NCBI GenBank assembly: GCA_900143635.1
Contig: FREY01000019.1
Coordinates: 1-52,092, forward strand
Length of the DNA stretch: 52,092 nt
Direction: 5' to 3'
DNA from: Rhodobacteraceae bacterium Alg231-04
Lineage (GTDB): Bacteria; Pseudomonadota; Alphaproteobacteria; Rhodobacterales; Rhodobacteraceae
Shown: piece after piece, positions 42,250 to 51,635 of the stretch
How the letters are laid out: each line of letters begins with the position of its first letter
How positions within the stretch are numbered: position 1 is the stretch's first letter
Notes under the pieces: generated by a model
What the model saw: only the letters and a program-made list of their open reading frames with translations
Database searches by the model: none
Told to the model about the DNA's origin: nothing
Position numbers and translations under genes: made by a program

Positions 42250-42720
42250 TCAGACGCGGTGATAAGGGCTGCCGCCGAGAATGGTCGCGGCACGATAGAC
42301 CTGCTCGGCCAGCATCAGACGCACCATCATATGCGGCCAGACCATCTTGCCAAAAGAGATCGAAAAATCCGCGTCTGCCCGCAAAGCGGGATCAATCCCG
42401 TCCGCGCCGCCTATGATCAGGGCCAGATCCTGCCGCCCGGCATCGCGCCAACCCGCAATTTTTTGGGCAAAATCAGGTGACGAAATCACTTTGCCGCGCT
42501 CGTCCAAGGTGCAGATAAGCGCGCCTTTGGGCAGGGCTTTGCGCAAAAGGGCCGCCTCGGCGCCCATGCCTGCGTTTTTCTTATCCTCGACCTCAATCAC
42601 CTTTGCAGGCCCCAGCCCATGCTGGCGGCCCGCTTTGCCAAAGCGGTCAAGATAGTCATCGATCAGGGTCTTCTCGGGGCTGGCACGCAGACGGCCAACC
42701 GCACAGATATGCACGCGCAT
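42250..42720 (-). CDS. rlmH: 23S rRNA (pseudouridine1915-N3)-methyltransferase RlmH
   Basis: A 156-residue SPOUT-class enzyme that methylates pseudouridine 1915 in helix 69 of 23S rRNA. The trefoil-knot SAM site is visible in LALIIGGADGIDPALRADADFSISFGKMVWPHMMVRLMLAEQVYRA, and the usual C-terminus GSPYHRV is intact. It pairs with rsfS upstream, the common bacterial arrangement. Length is normal. Confidence 0.97.
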   Translation of the reverse strand: MRVHICAVGRLRASPEKTLIDDYLDRFGKAGRQHGLGPAKVIEVEDKKNAGMGAEAALLRKALPKGALICTLDERGKVISSPDFAQKIAGWRDAGRQDLALIIGGADGIDPALRADADFSISFGKMVWPHMMVRLMLAEQVYRAATILGGSPYHRV

Positions 42721-42773
42721 CCGGGTCTCGCCCCATCCCGGCCCGCGCAGGCGCGCAGGCCAATGAACTTGCA

Positions 42774-42793
42774 GGCCGACGAAAACGTCGGCC
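42774..42793. repeat. Hairpin between rsfS and rlmH
   Basis: GGCCGACG (42774-42781) and CGTCGGCC (42786-42793) form a perfect 8-bp stem with an AAAA loop. No T-run follows, so it may tune the level of rlmH rather than end transcription. Confidence 0.5.
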
Positions 42794-42812
42794 AGTTAAA
42801 TCCGCGGTCAGA

Positions 42813-43163
42813 TCAGCTGGCGGATGCCGGCTGCCACATTTTTTCCAGCTGGTAGAACTCGCGCACTTCCGGACGGAAAATATGGACAATCACATCGCCG
42901 GTGTCGATCAGGACCCAATCACCGGTATCGCGGCCTTCGACCTTACAGGTGAAACCAAACTCCTGCTTGATCCGGTCGACCAGCTTTTCGGACATGGCAG
43001 CGACCTGACGGGACGAGCGGCCAGAAGCAATCACCATGTGATCACCAATTTCCGTGACACCGCGCAGATCGATCTGCACAACGTCTTCGGCTTTGTCATC
43101 GCTGAGTGAGGTAAGAACGCGGTCCAGCAAAAGCTCGCTGGTTGCTTTGGACTTGGCGGCCAT
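42813..43163 (-). CDS. rsfS: Ribosome silencing factor RsfS
   Basis: A 116-residue protein that binds ribosomal protein L14 and blocks subunit joining when nutrients are scarce. Family features: LSDDKAEDVVQIDLRG, DHMVIASGRSSRQVAAMSEKL, and the conserved DWVLIDTGDVIVHIFRPEVREFYQLEKMW. A GTG one codon before the ATG is an alternative start. It is followed 92 bases later by rlmH. Confidence 0.96.
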   Translation of the reverse strand: MAAKSKATSELLLDRVLTSLSDDKAEDVVQIDLRGVTEIGDHMVIASGRSSRQVAAMSEKLVDRIKQEFGFTCKVEGRDTGDWVLIDTGDVIVHIFRPEVREFYQLEKMWQPASAS

Positions 43164-43624
43164 CACGGCTGCTCCGTCAACGGCGGCAGTTGCCGCCTGT
43201 GTATCGGGTGACAGGACATTGTCCTCCTTTTAACGCGCCGACTGCACCCCCGGCGCTGGGGATACTATTAAGGTAGCAGCGCGCATGTGTCATTTCAACG
43301 AGGCCCGGAAAATCCGAAGCGAATCATCGCGGGTATGTGCCTGATCTGCACGGCCAGCGAAAGGGGGGCGGCACCTTTAGAATATGGAAAACCCGCAATC
43401 CGGTGCATCTTTCCCCACAGGACACCGGTCAAAGCCTTGATTGCCCCTGCCCCCGCCTGTATCTGACCCCCATGACCTTAGTCCTGGCCCAGAAGATCGA
43501 ACTGCAAGACCGCGCCCGCCTGCGCGAGCGGTTCTTTGGTGCCGCCCGCACGGTCCTGGCACGCCTATAAGGCGCCTTGCCCAGCCCTACGCCAGCAAGA
43601 TTTCCAAACTACGGGAGAGGACCT
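43164..43624. other. Long leader region upstream of leuC, with a possible short ORF
   Basis: A 461-base stretch. A 32-codon open frame (43473-43571) reads MTLVLAQKIELQDRARLRER and so on, ending just before leuC. It has six leucine codons, including the rarer TTA and CTA, but no clear ribosome binding site and no contiguous leucine run. It may be a leader peptide, a small conserved protein or chance. No T-box, riboswitch or attenuator hairpin was recognised. The leuC promoter must lie here. Confidence 0.35.
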
Positions 43625-45031
43625 ATGTCCCCCAAGACGCTCTATGACAAAATCTGGGATGCGCATGTCGCGCATGAGGCCGAAGACGGCACAACCCTGC
43701 TCTATATCGACCGCCACCTGGTTCACGAAGTGACCTCGGCGCAGGCTTTCGAAGGCCTGCGGATGACCGGCCGCACCGTGCGGGCTCCGGAAAAGACCAT
43801 CGCCGTGCCGGACCACAACGTGCCGACCACACCGGGCCGCGAAGACCCGGCGCAGATGACACCGGAATCGCGCATTCAGGTCGCCGCGCTGGACACCAAC
43901 GCCAAGGAATTCGGCGTGCATTACTATCCGGTGTCCGACGTCCGTCAGGGCATCGTGCACATCGTCGGCCCGGAACAGGGCTGGACCCTGCCCGGCATGA
44001 CCGTTGTTTGCGGCGACAGCCACACCGCCACCCACGGCGCATTCGGCGCGCTGGCCCACGGCATCGGCACTTCCGAGGTTGAGCATGTTCTGGCCACCCA
44101 AACGCTGATCCAGAAGAAATCGCTGAACATGAAGGTCGAGATCACCGGCAAGCTGATGCCGGGCGTGACCGCCAAAGACATCACCCTCGCCGTCATCGGC
44201 GAGACCGGCACCGGCGGCGGCACCGGCTATGTCATCGAATATTGCGGTGAAGCGATCCGCGATCTGTCGATGGAAGGCCGTATGACCGTCTGCAACATGG
44301 CCATTGAGGGCGGCGCCCGCGCTGGCCTGATTGCGCCGGACCAGACCACCTATGACTATGTCAAAGGCCGCCCCCACGCCCCCAAGGGTGCACAGTGGGA
44401 AGCCGCTCTGGACTGGTGGAAAACGCTTTACACCGACGAAGGCGCGCATTTCGACAAGGTTGTCACCCTCAAGGGCGAAGACATCCAGCCGGTCGTCACC
44501 TGGGGCACCTCGCCCGAGGACGTTCTGCCGATCACCGCAACCGTGCCCTTCCCGGAAGACTTCACCGGCGGCAAGGTTGAAGCGGCTGCACGTTCGATCG
44601 AATACATGGGCCTGACCCCGGGTCAGAAGCTGACAGACATCGAGATCGACACCGTCTTCATCGGCTCCTGCACCAACGGCCGTATCGAAGATTTCCGCGC
44701 CGTGGCCGAAGTGGTCAAAGGCAAGAAAATCAAGGACGGCATGCGGGCGATGATCGTTCCGGGCTCCGGTCTGGTCCGCGCTCAGGCCGAAGAAGAAGGC
44801 CTGGCCGATATCTTTATCGAAGCAGGCTTTGAATGGCGCCTTGCGGGCTGTTCCATGTGTCTGGCGATGAACCCCGATCAGCTGTCCGAGGGCGAGCGCT
44901 GCGCCGCCACCTCGAACCGTAACTTCGAGGGTCGTCAGGGCTATAAGGGCCGCACCCATCTGGTGTCCCCGGCCATGGCCGCCGCGGCAGCCCTCACCGG
45001 CCGCCTGACCGACATCCGCGAGCTGATGTAA
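43625..45031 (+). CDS. leuC: 3-isopropylmalate dehydratase large subunit
   Basis: A 468-residue aconitase-family subunit that isomerises 2-isopropylmalate to 3-isopropylmalate in leucine synthesis with LeuD. The [4Fe-4S] ligand cysteines are in [14 protein letters not shown] and [11 protein letters not shown] near the C-terminus. [20 protein letters not shown] and NRNFEGRQG are typical. The ATG at 43625 has GGAGAGG upstream. leuD follows after 10 bases. Confidence 0.98.
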   Translation: MSPKTLYDKIWDAHVAHEAEDGTTLLYIDRHLVHEVTSAQAFEGLRMTGRTVRAPEKTIAVPDHNVPTTPGREDPAQMTPESRIQVAALDTNAKEFGVHYYPVSDVRQGIVHIVGPEQGWTLPGMTVVCGDSHTATHGAFGALAHGIGTSEVEHVLATQTLIQKKSLNMKVEITGKLMPGVTAKDITLAVIGETGTGGGTGYVIEYCGEAIRDLSMEGRMTVCNMAIEGGARAGLIAPDQTTYDYVKGRPHAPKGAQWEAALDWWKTLYTDEGAHFDKVVTLKGEDIQPVVTWGTSPEDVLPITATVPFPEDFTGGKVEAAARSIEYMGLTPGQKLTDIEIDTVFIGSCTNGRIEDFRAVAEVVKGKKIKDGMRAMIVPGSGLVRAQAEEEGLADIFIEAGFEWRLAGCSMCLAMNPDQLSEGERCAATSNRNFEGRQGYKGRTHLVSPAMAAAAALTGRLTDIRELM

Positions 45032-45041
45032 GGATACGAAC

Positions 45042-45647
45042 ATGGAAAAGTTTGAAAAATTCACCGGCATCGCCGCGCCCATGCCGCTTGTTAACATCGA
45101 CACCGACATGATCATCCCCAAGATGTTCCTGAAGTCGATTGCACGCACCGGTTTCGGCAAGAACCTGTTCGACGAGATGCGTTTCAACCGCGACGGCACC
45201 GAGATCGCGGATTTCGTGCTGAACAAGCCGCAGTACCGCAAATCCGAGATCCTGATCGCGGGCGATAACTTCGGCTGCGGCTCGTCGCGCGAACACGCCC
45301 CTTGGGCGCTGGAAGATTTTGGCATCAAGGTGATCGTCTCGACTTCCTTTGCAGACATCTTCTTCAACAACTGCTTCAAGAACGGCATGCTGCCGGTGGT
45401 TCTGCCGCAGGAGCAGGTCGATCTGCTGATGAAAGACGCGGAAAAAGGCGAAAACGCCCGTATGTCCGTTGATCTGGAAGCACAGGAGATCACCACCTCT
45501 GACGGCGACGTCATCAAGTTCGAGGTGGACGCCTTCAAAAAGCACTGCCTGCTGGAAGGGCTCGACGACATTGGCCTGACGATGGAAAAAGAGGCCTCCA
45601 TCACCAGCTTTGAAAAAGCCGCCGAACAGGCGCGTCCCTGGGTCTGA
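45042..45647 (+). CDS. leuD: 3-isopropylmalate dehydratase small subunit
   Basis: A 201-residue small subunit completing the active site with Leu[35 protein letters not shown], and [34 protein letters not shown] precedes the ATG. It is co-transcribed with leuC and ends before an intrinsic terminator. Confidence 0.98.
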   Translation: MEKFEKFTGIAAPMPLVNIDTDMIIPKMFLKSIARTGFGKNLFDEMRFNRDGTEIADFVLNKPQYRKSEILIAGDNFGCGSSREHAPWALEDFGIKVIVSTSFADIFFNNCFKNGMLPVVLPQEQVDLLMKDAEKGENARMSVDLEAQEITTSDGDVIKFEVDAFKKHCLLEGLDDIGLTMEKEASITSFEKAAEQARPWV

Positions 45648-45670
45648 TAACCCATTTGGACAAAATGAAG

Positions 45671-45695
45671 GGGCTGCCATTCGGCGGCCCTTTTT
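45671..45695 (+). terminator. Rho-independent terminator of leuCD
   Basis: GGGCTGCC (45671-45678) pairs with GGCGGCCC (45683-45690; one G-U pair) over a 4-base loop, followed by TTTTTC. It starts 24 bases after the leuD stop. Confidence 0.88.
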
Positions 45696-45887
45696 CTTTT
45701 GCAAACCGAACGAGCGCCGCCCGCCGAGATGCGACAGGGCCGTCACAGCCTAGGGGCGAATTTCACAAGTCGTCATTTTTTGCTCACGGATTATGCAACT
45801 CTCTGCCATACTCGCAGATATACCGCGCTAAGCAGCGCACCCCGCCAGATGTAGTTTTATTGGTGTCGAGTGTATGGGGGATTATTG

Positions 45888-46418
45888 ATGAGCGACCGGA
45901 TGAAATGGCTGTTGTTGGGTCTTGTGACCTGCCTGTTCGGTTTCATGGTTCTCGCCAATACTGTTATTGCAACAATGGCCATCACCACTTTGGCCGGCGG
46001 TCTGCTGCTGGTTTCCGGCGGCTTTCAGGCCCTTGGCGCCCTGTCCGGTGAAACCTCCACCGCGAGCCGTTTTCTGGCCGGGCTGATGGGTCTTCTCCTT
46101 GGCTTCCTTGGCCTGTCTTTCCTGTTCAATCCGCTTGGTGGCGCGGTCTCTTTGACCACATTGGCGATGATCCTTCTCGCCGCGGGTGGGGTTGTGCGCA
46201 TCCTTTTCGCCTGGCGGCTGAGACAGAGTGCTTTCTTCTGGCCGTTGATTCTCACCGGGGCGCTTTCTGTGCTGCTCGCCGCTTACATCTGGGTGAACTT
46301 TGCCGCCGCGACTCTGACGCTTCTTGGCACCCTTCTGGGGGTCGAACTCCTGCTCAATGGCATCGGGCTCACCCTCTTCGCCCTTACGCTACAGGGCAAA
46401 AACAACAAACCGGCCTAG
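45888..46418 (+). CDS. HdeD-like (DUF308) membrane protein
   Basis: A 176-residue inner-membrane protein with six predicted helices arranged as three similar hairpins, each with a glycine-rich turn (TTLAGGLLLVSGGFQALG, TTLAMILLAAGGVVRILFAW, TLLGTLLGVELLLNGIG). This matches the HdeD/DUF308 family, linked in E. coli to acid resistance. The ATG at 45888 has GGGGGA upstream; a slightly longer frame begins at 45870. It is a single gene between leuD and the membrane/EEP pair, with its own terminator. Confidence 0.85.
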   Translation: MSDRMKWLLLGLVTCLFGFMVLANTVIATMAITTLAGGLLLVSGGFQALGALSGETSTASRFLAGLMGLLLGFLGLSFLFNPLGGAVSLTTLAMILLAAGGVVRILFAWRLRQSAFFWPLILTGALSVLLAAYIWVNFAAATLTLLGTLLGVELLLNGIGLTLFALTLQGKNNKPA

Positions 46419-46785
46419 GCCGTTCCTGCGCATCTCCGGGTGTTCCTCCCTGGCCCGGACGCGCAGCGGAAGGGCGCCGCTGCCTTAGCAGACGGCGCCC
46501 CTTCTGTTATTAGGCGTCAGTCAGGTCTCCACCACTACATCTTGTGATTCACCCCGCAAGCGCCTGTTTTATCAACAACTCATGATGCAATCGCGCACCA
46601 GTGCGGGCAGGAATATTTGCAGCAAAGCCGGTAATCGCAAAGGAAACCTTGCACCGTGCCCCGTTGCGCGTTCACAAATAAGGCCAGAATGAGGCACGCC
46701 TCGCCCTGCGAACGGGCAGCGAGGCATCAAGTTGGAACAAAGACGCGGCAACGCACCGCTCTGTCCAGTTTGAAAGGAACGAGAA
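46419..46785. other. Intergenic stretch between the HdeD-like gene and the membrane/EEP pair
   Basis: Apart from the HdeD-gene terminator at its left end, no gene was found. It must carry the promoter of the next two genes. A small CGCAC/GTGCG stem near 46597 is probably chance. Confidence 0.4.
46472..46510 (+). terminator. Terminator of the HdeD-like gene
   Basis: GGGCGCCG (46472-46479) pairs with CGGCGCCC (46493-46500), extended inside by CTGC and GCAG, and followed by CTTCTGTTATT. Confidence 0.75.
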
Positions 46786-47619
46786 GTGATCGCACGTATC
46801 ACAGGCGCAGCTATGCGGGGGCTACTGGTGGCATTGCTTATTGCCACCCCATCTCTGCTATTGCCGGGACTTGCAACAGATACGCCCGAAATCGTCGCGT
46901 TGCTGGCGCTGCTCGGCGGCATTCTCACCTTTGCTGAATACAACTCCAACTTCCCCAGCTTTGTGGAATTTCGCGATGCTCCGCCGCTGAACCGGTTGCG
47001 GTTCTTTGTGCTGTTCTCGCTTGCGGCCTCGATCAGCCTGATCATGTGCCAGTCCTATCATCCGACCCTGCTGACCGCCTTGCTGCATGCAATCGGCGCG
47101 TTGCTGGGTGACGCGCTGGATATCCCCTATTCCCCGGTGCGACTGGCAACGCTGATGATGCCTGCCAGCACGCCGCTGGAGACCCTGAATGCAGTCCGCG
47201 CCGCCGCCGGGCTGGCCTATACCCTGTCCTGGGCCGCGATCGCCGTTTTCTTCTTCCAGATCCGCCTGCGCAACTGGCCGGTTGCAAATGGCGCTTTCAA
47301 TGTCTGGGTTAACCTGCCGCTGTTTGATCCGACAACCGGCGGCGATGTTGTTTTGCGTCTTCAGCGCGATGCACGGATCAATGTGATCGTGGGCGTGCTA
47401 CTGCCGTTTGCCATTCCGGCCATGATCTCCATGGCCTCAGGTCTCACCGAAAGCATCCTGCTGAGAGAGCCGCAGGCCTTGGTCTGGATGCTCGTCACCT
47501 GGGCCTTCCTGCCCGCCTCCCTGTTGATGCGCGGCATGGCCATGCTGCGCGTGGCCGGCATGATCGAGCAGAAACGCCGCCGTGCCTATGCCAACGCCGA
47601 GGCTTTGCAGACCGCATGA
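46786..47619 (+). CDS. Multi-pass membrane protein of unknown function
   Basis: A 277-residue inner-membrane protein with about five or six helices (LLVALLIATPSLLLPGLA, VALLALLGGILTF, LRFFVLFSLAASISLIM, LAYTLSWAAIAVFFFQI, VIVGVLLPFAIPAMISM, ALVWMLVTWAFLPASLLM). It begins with GTG, preceded by AAAGGAACGAG. Its stop overlaps the next start (ATGA), so it is made with the EEP-fold protein. I do not recognise a family with a known function; pairing with an exported phosphodiesterase-fold protein suggests an envelope role. Confidence 0.75.
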   Translation: MIARITGAAMRGLLVALLIATPSLLLPGLATDTPEIVALLALLGGILTFAEYNSNFPSFVEFRDAPPLNRLRFFVLFSLAASISLIMCQSYHPTLLTALLHAIGALLGDALDIPYSPVRLATLMMPASTPLETLNAVRAAAGLAYTLSWAAIAVFFFQIRLRNWPVANGAFNVWVNLPLFDPTTGGDVVLRLQRDARINVIVGVLLPFAIPAMISMASGLTESILLREPQALVWMLVTWAFLPASLLMRGMAMLRVAGMIEQKRRRAYANAEALQTA

Positions 47620-48647
47620 GGCGGCTGGCGGCACTGCTCGCCTTTCTGCTGATACCCGCGCTCAGTTGCGCTGACACCCTGCGTATCGCCACCTTCAATA
47701 CCGGTCTCACCCGCGAAGGGCCCGGACTTCTGCTGCGCGATCTCGAACGCGGCAGCGATGACGATATCGCCGCCGCCGTTGCCAGCATCGTGGCGACGCA
47801 GCCGGATGTTCTGGTCCTGCAGGGCATCGACTGGGACATGCAGTTGCGCGCACTCAAGGCATTTGAGCATCTGCTGGCGCAATCTGGCGCCGCCTATCCG
47901 CACCTGTTTGCACTCCAGCCCAATACCGGCTTGGCCACCGGGCTGGATATGGACGGGGACGGCCGGACCGGTGGGCCACGCGATGCACAGGGCTATGGCC
48001 GCTTCACCGGCCAGGACGGGCTGGCGATCCTGTCGCGCCTGCCGATCAACACCGAACAGGTGCAGGACTTCAGCCAGTTCCTGTGGAAAGACATGCCGCA
48101 GGCGCTGCTGCCCGCGCATAAGGATGGCGCGCCCTTCCCATCCCAGGCCGCCCGACAGGTGCAGCGGCTCTCTGCAACTGCGCATTGGATCGTGCCGCTG
48201 ATCCTGCCCAACGGTGATGTGCTGTCGGTTATGGCCTTCCAGGCCACGCCGCCTGTTTTTGACGGACCCGAAGACAGCAACGGGCGGCGCAACCACGATG
48301 AGATCCGGCTATGGCAACTGATCCTGAACGGCCGTTTCGGGCCGCCGCCGCAGCCCCCCTTTGTGATCACGGGTGGCGCCAATCTTGATCCCGACAAAGG
48401 CGAGGGACGACGCAGTGCCATCCGCGCGCTGCTTGCCGACCGCAGACTACAGGATCCACAGCCCAACAGCGCCGCAGCCGGCCCCAACACGGTTGAATGG
48501 GAGCACGTCGGGCGACGGCGGGTGGACTATGTTCTTCCCTCTGCCGAGCTTGAGGTCATTGGCTCTGGCGTCCACTGGCCAGCCGAGGCGCAGGCCGATG
48601 CGCCCCGCCACAGGCTGGTCTGGGTGGACGTTGTGTACCCGGATTGA
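47616..48647 (+). CDS. Endonuclease/exonuclease/phosphatase-fold exported protein with altered catalytic residues
   Basis: A 343-residue protein with a signal peptide (AALLAFLLIPALSCA). The EEP fold is recognised from TLRIATFNTGL at its start and RHRLVWVDVVY at its end. Two catalytic positions look changed: the usual LQE is LQG (VLVLQGID), and the usual DxN in the GGDxNxDP motif is GGANLDP. The final DxxRHR segment keeps the histidine. It may be inactive or use a different metal arrangement. It overlaps the membrane-protein gene by four bases. Confidence 0.82.
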   Translation: MRRLAALLAFLLIPALSCADTLRIATFNTGLTREGPGLLLRDLERGSDDDIAAAVASIVATQPDVLVLQGIDWDMQLRALKAFEHLLAQSGAAYPHLFALQPNTGLATGLDMDGDGRTGGPRDAQGYGRFTGQDGLAILSRLPINTEQVQDFSQFLWKDMPQALLPAHKDGAPFPSQAARQVQRLSATAHWIVPLILPNGDVLSVMAFQATPPVFDGPEDSNGRRNHDEIRLWQLILNGRFGPPPQPPFVITGGANLDPDKGEGRRSAIRALLADRRLQDPQPNSAAAGPNTVEWEHVGRRRVDYVLPSAELEVIGSGVHWPAEAQADAPRHRLVWVDVVYPD

Positions 48648-48778
48648 AACCGCCATCCCACGATCCGAAACATGCAGAGCCCACGAGCACCTGTTTTTGC
48701 CGGATTCCCGCCCCTGCTTGTTGACCCGACTGCCCCGGCCCGATAGGCGAGTGACCAGCTATTTATAGGAGATCGAGC

Positions 48779-49882
48779 ATGTCTAACCCCTCACTTCTCA
48801 TTCTCGCGGGCGACGGCATCGGCCCCGAGGTCATGGGCGAAGTCAAGCGTATCATCAACTGGTTCGGCGAAAAGCGCGACCTGGTGATCGACGTGAGCGA
48901 AGACCTGGTTGGCGGTGCAGCCTATGACGCCCACGGCGTGCCGCTGCACGATGACACAATGGCCAAAGCACAAGAGGCCGACGCGGTTCTGCTGGGCGCT
49001 GTCGGCGGCCCCGCCTATGACGATCTGGACTTCTCGGTGAAGCCCGAGCGCGGATTGCTGCGCCTGCGCAAAGAAATGGACCTGTTTGCCAACCTGCGCC
49101 CGGCGCAGTGCTTTGACGCCCTGTCCGATTTCTCTTCGCTGAAGACCGAGCTGGTTTCCGGCCTCGACATCATGATCGTGCGCGAACTGACCTCGGGCGT
49201 CTATTTCGGCGAACCACGCGGCATCTTCGAAGAAGGCAACGAGCGCGTTGGCATCAACACCCAGCGCTACACCGAGAGCGAGATCGAACGCGGCGCACGC
49301 GCTGCCTTTGAGCTGGCGATGAAGCGCGACAAGCGTCTTTGCTCGATGGAAAAAGCCAACGTGATGGAAAGCGGCATCCTGTGGCGCGAAGTTGTGACGC
49401 GCGTTGCCGCCGACTACCCCGAGGTCGAGCTGAGCCACATGTACGCCGACAACGGTGCCATGCAGCTGGTCCGCGCACCCAAGCAGTTCGACGTGATCTA
49501 CACCGACAACCTGTTCGGCGACATCCTGTCCGACTGCGCCGCGATGCTGACCGGTTCGCTCGGCATGCTGCCCTCGGCCAGCCTTGGCGCACCGATGGAA
49601 AACGGCCGTCCGAAAGCGATGTACGAGCCCGTGCACGGCTCCGCACCGGACATCTCGGGTCAGGGCAAAGCCAACCCCTGCGCCTGCGTTCTCAGCTTTG
49701 CAATGGCGCTGCGCTACTCCTTCAACGAAGGCACCGAAGCGGACCGTCTGGAAGCAGCAGTCGAAAAAGTTCTGGCCGACGGTGTGCGCACTGGCGACCT
49801 GATGCAGGCTGGCGATTCAAAGCCTGTGTCGACGTCGGAGATGGGCGACGCAATTCTGGCGGCCCTGGACGCAAGCCTCTGA
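48779..49882 (+). CDS. leuB: 3-isopropylmalate dehydrogenase
   Basis: A 367-residue NAD-dependent decarboxylating dehydrogenase that oxidises 3-isopropylmalate to 2-oxoisocaproate. [15 protein letters not shown] opens it. [29 protein letters not shown] and the metal/substrate segment [11 protein letters not shown] are intact. [17 protein letters not shown] binds NAD. GGAGATCGAGC precedes the ATG. It is 131 bases from the EEP gene and about 3.1 kb from leuD, so the leu genes form two transcripts here. Confidence 0.98.
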   Translation: MSNPSLLILAGDGIGPEVMGEVKRIINWFGEKRDLVIDVSEDLVGGAAYDAHGVPLHDDTMAKAQEADAVLLGAVGGPAYDDLDFSVKPERGLLRLRKEMDLFANLRPAQCFDALSDFSSLKTELVSGLDIMIVRELTSGVYFGEPRGIFEEGNERVGINTQRYTESEIERGARAAFELAMKRDKRLCSMEKANVMESGILWREVVTRVAADYPEVELSHMYADNGAMQLVRAPKQFDVIYTDNLFGDILSDCAAMLTGSLGMLPSASLGAPMENGRPKAMYEPVHGSAPDISGQGKANPCACVLSFAMALRYSFNEGTEADRLEAAVEKVLADGVRTGDLMQAGDSKPVSTSEMGDAILAALDASL

Positions 49883-49908
49883 TCTAGCGCGTAAATACTT
49901 AGCGACCA

Positions 49909-49942
49909 AGCCCCGCCTGCCTGATGCAGAGTGGGGCTTTTT
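49909..49942 (+). terminator. Rho-independent terminator of leuB
   Basis: AGCCCC (49909-49914) pairs with GGGGCT (49933-49938), extended by CTGC and GCAG within the loop, followed by TTTTTCG. Confidence 0.82.
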
Positions 49943-50054
49943 CGTCTGATACAAGGGCGCCGCCTTTATTGCGGCCATAGCACAGGTTTTTCAAGTTTCG
50001 CACGGAATCGCCCTTGTCAAACCCCCACCCCTAAGTTACTTCGCAGCTCACGGT

Positions 50055-50131
50055 CGGGCTGTGGCGCAGCCTGGTAGCGCACCTGCTTCGGGAGCAGGGG
50101 GTCGGAGGTTCGAATCCTCTCAGCCCGACCA
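50055..50131 (+). tRNA. tRNA-Pro (anticodon CGG)
   Basis: A 77-nucleotide tRNA with encoded 3'-CCA. Acceptor stem CGGGCTG pairs with CAGCCCG, discriminator A. The anticodon stem CCTGC/GCAGG closes the loop TTCGGGA, giving anticodon CGG, which reads proline codon CCG. The T-arm is GGAGG-TTCGAAT-CCTCT. The minus strand here reads as the well-known spurious protein (GLRGFEPPTPCSRSR) that arises on the reverse of tRNA-Pro genes and was rejected. Confidence 0.96.
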
Positions 50132-50468
50132 GTATATCCAAATATGAATGGCCAACTATTCTTCCTCCGGTGTCTCCGGAGCGACGGATGGCCCTTCGAT
50201 ATTCCGGGGCCATTTCACCTCTAACGGGATGATCACATTGCCACAGCAGGCAATGCAAACGCAGTCAGCAAAATGCCCTGCGCTGGCCCAGACCCAAATT
50301 TCCTGACTGTGGTCTTTTCTCTCCAAAGCGGCGACCACACCAAACGACGCGCCATCGCATTCACCAATGCGTGGGCCCGCCGGACACTGTCCATTGACAT
50401 CAGGCCTCTTACTGCGACATGTTCGAACTTATATTCGCAAATCCATGAATAACGCACGGATGGCATAA
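50132..50468. other. Intergenic stretch after tRNA-Pro, with possible gene remnant
   Basis: On the minus strand a frame open from about 50420 to 50156 has protein-like composition, including the cysteine-bearing segment HFADCVCIACCGN and the acidic end APETPEEE. It has no ATG; the only start is a GTG at 50338. A second minus-strand frame covers 50233-50466. It could be a decayed or frameshifted small gene. Local GC is lower than in flanking genes. The LysR promoter is also here. Confidence 0.3.
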
Positions 50469-51443
50469 ATGGCGCGCCAGACTACACGCTCGGACCTCAG
50501 CTTGAAATGGCTGGAGTTGTTTCAGATCTGTGCGCACAAGGGATCCTTGCAAAGCGCCGCAGAGGAAACCGGGCTGTCGATCAGTACAGTTTCTCATCAC
50601 ATGCGAAAACTTGAAGATCACTTAGGCGTAGAACTGTTCAATCACAACCGCAGACCCATGATCCTGACGCCAAAAGGACATATGTTTCTGCGCAATATCG
50701 ATGATGCATTGCGCTCCATCCGCAAGGCCCAGGCCGAAGCCTCGGCTGGCAATATCAGCGAGGCCAGCTATTTGCGCATCGGCGCCATTGGCGATTTTGA
50801 CAGTGACATTTCTCCCGAATTGGCCGTCTATCTGTCCGAACAGATGCCACGGTGTGACTTTCAATTTCAAACCGATACCAGCGCATCCATCATTCAGCAG
50901 CTTCGAGACCGCCAGCTTGACCTGGGCGTCACGGCCACATCGCCGGAACGGCTGCAGGATCTGCACGACATCCCGCTTCTGAAGGATCCATTTGTCGTGG
51001 TTCTGCCGATAAACTCGGAGCAGTTGCTGGACGAAATCATGGAAGGGACCGTGAAGCTGCCCTTCATGAGGTTTTCCGGAAACTTGCTGATTTCCCGCCA
51101 GATCGAGGCTCAGCTCCGGCGGATGAACCTGACCCCTCCGCGGCGTTTTGAATGCGGCAACAACCAAACCATGATGGCAATGGTCGCTGCCGGTTCTGGC
51201 TGGACCATTACCACCCCGCTGCTGTTTGCCAGAGCGAAACGGTTCCAGCCCAGGCTACGTATGCATCCTTTTCCGGGGAAAAGCTTTTCCCGCAGCCTAT
51301 CGCTTGTCTCGACGCCGGACTGTGCAAGCACAGTGGTGAACCTTGCCAATCGAAAGCTTCGCGATCTGCTGACAGAACACGCAATTAAACCGCTTCGCGC
51401 CAGCTCACCATGGTTGAAAGAGAGCTTTCACCTGCTCACATAA
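50469..51443 (+). CDS. LysR-family transcriptional regulator
   Basis: A 324-residue regulator with the N-terminal winged helix-turn-helix (SLKWLELFQICAHKGSLQSA, TGLSISTVSHHMRKLEDHLGVELF, about 11-60) and a C-terminal periplasmic-binding-like effector domain (LRIGAIGDFDSDISPELA to GSGWTITTPLLFARAKRF). The ribosome binding site is weak. It lies upstream of, and in the same direction as, a dimethylglycine-dehydrogenase-like gene, so that gene or pathway may be its target; LysR regulators more often face their target divergently. Confidence 0.9.
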   Translation: MARQTTRSDLSLKWLELFQICAHKGSLQSAAEETGLSISTVSHHMRKLEDHLGVELFNHNRRPMILTPKGHMFLRNIDDALRSIRKAQAEASAGNISEASYLRIGAIGDFDSDISPELAVYLSEQMPRCDFQFQTDTSASIIQQLRDRQLDLGVTATSPERLQDLHDIPLLKDPFVVVLPINSEQLLDEIMEGTVKLPFMRFSGNLLISRQIEAQLRRMNLTPPRRFECGNNQTMMAMVAAGSGWTITTPLLFARAKRFQPRLRMHPFPGKSFSRSLSLVSTPDCASTVVNLANRKLRDLLTEHAIKPLRASSPWLKESFHLLT

Positions 51444-51635
51444 CGTCGCCAAAATCAGACACCGTTTCGCCGCCTGGCCCCACTTGGGCCCAAGAATCTC
51501 GGCCGGAATTTGGAAATCAAACATTAGTCCCAGTTTTTCGAAAGAAAAATTCTGAGTTTTCGCAATAATGCGGGGCATGTTGTGACACCCGCAAACTACA
51601 GGTCTAGTGCGACCAACAGTTTTCGGAGACAGAAC

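Noticed and set aside
43565-45655. 696-codon minus-strand open frame
   Set aside because: It lies opposite leuC and leuD, which are certain; no family features were found.
50031-50258. Minus-strand open frame containing GLRGFEPPTPCSRSR
   Set aside because: It is the reverse of tRNA-Pro, a well-known source of spurious annotated proteins.
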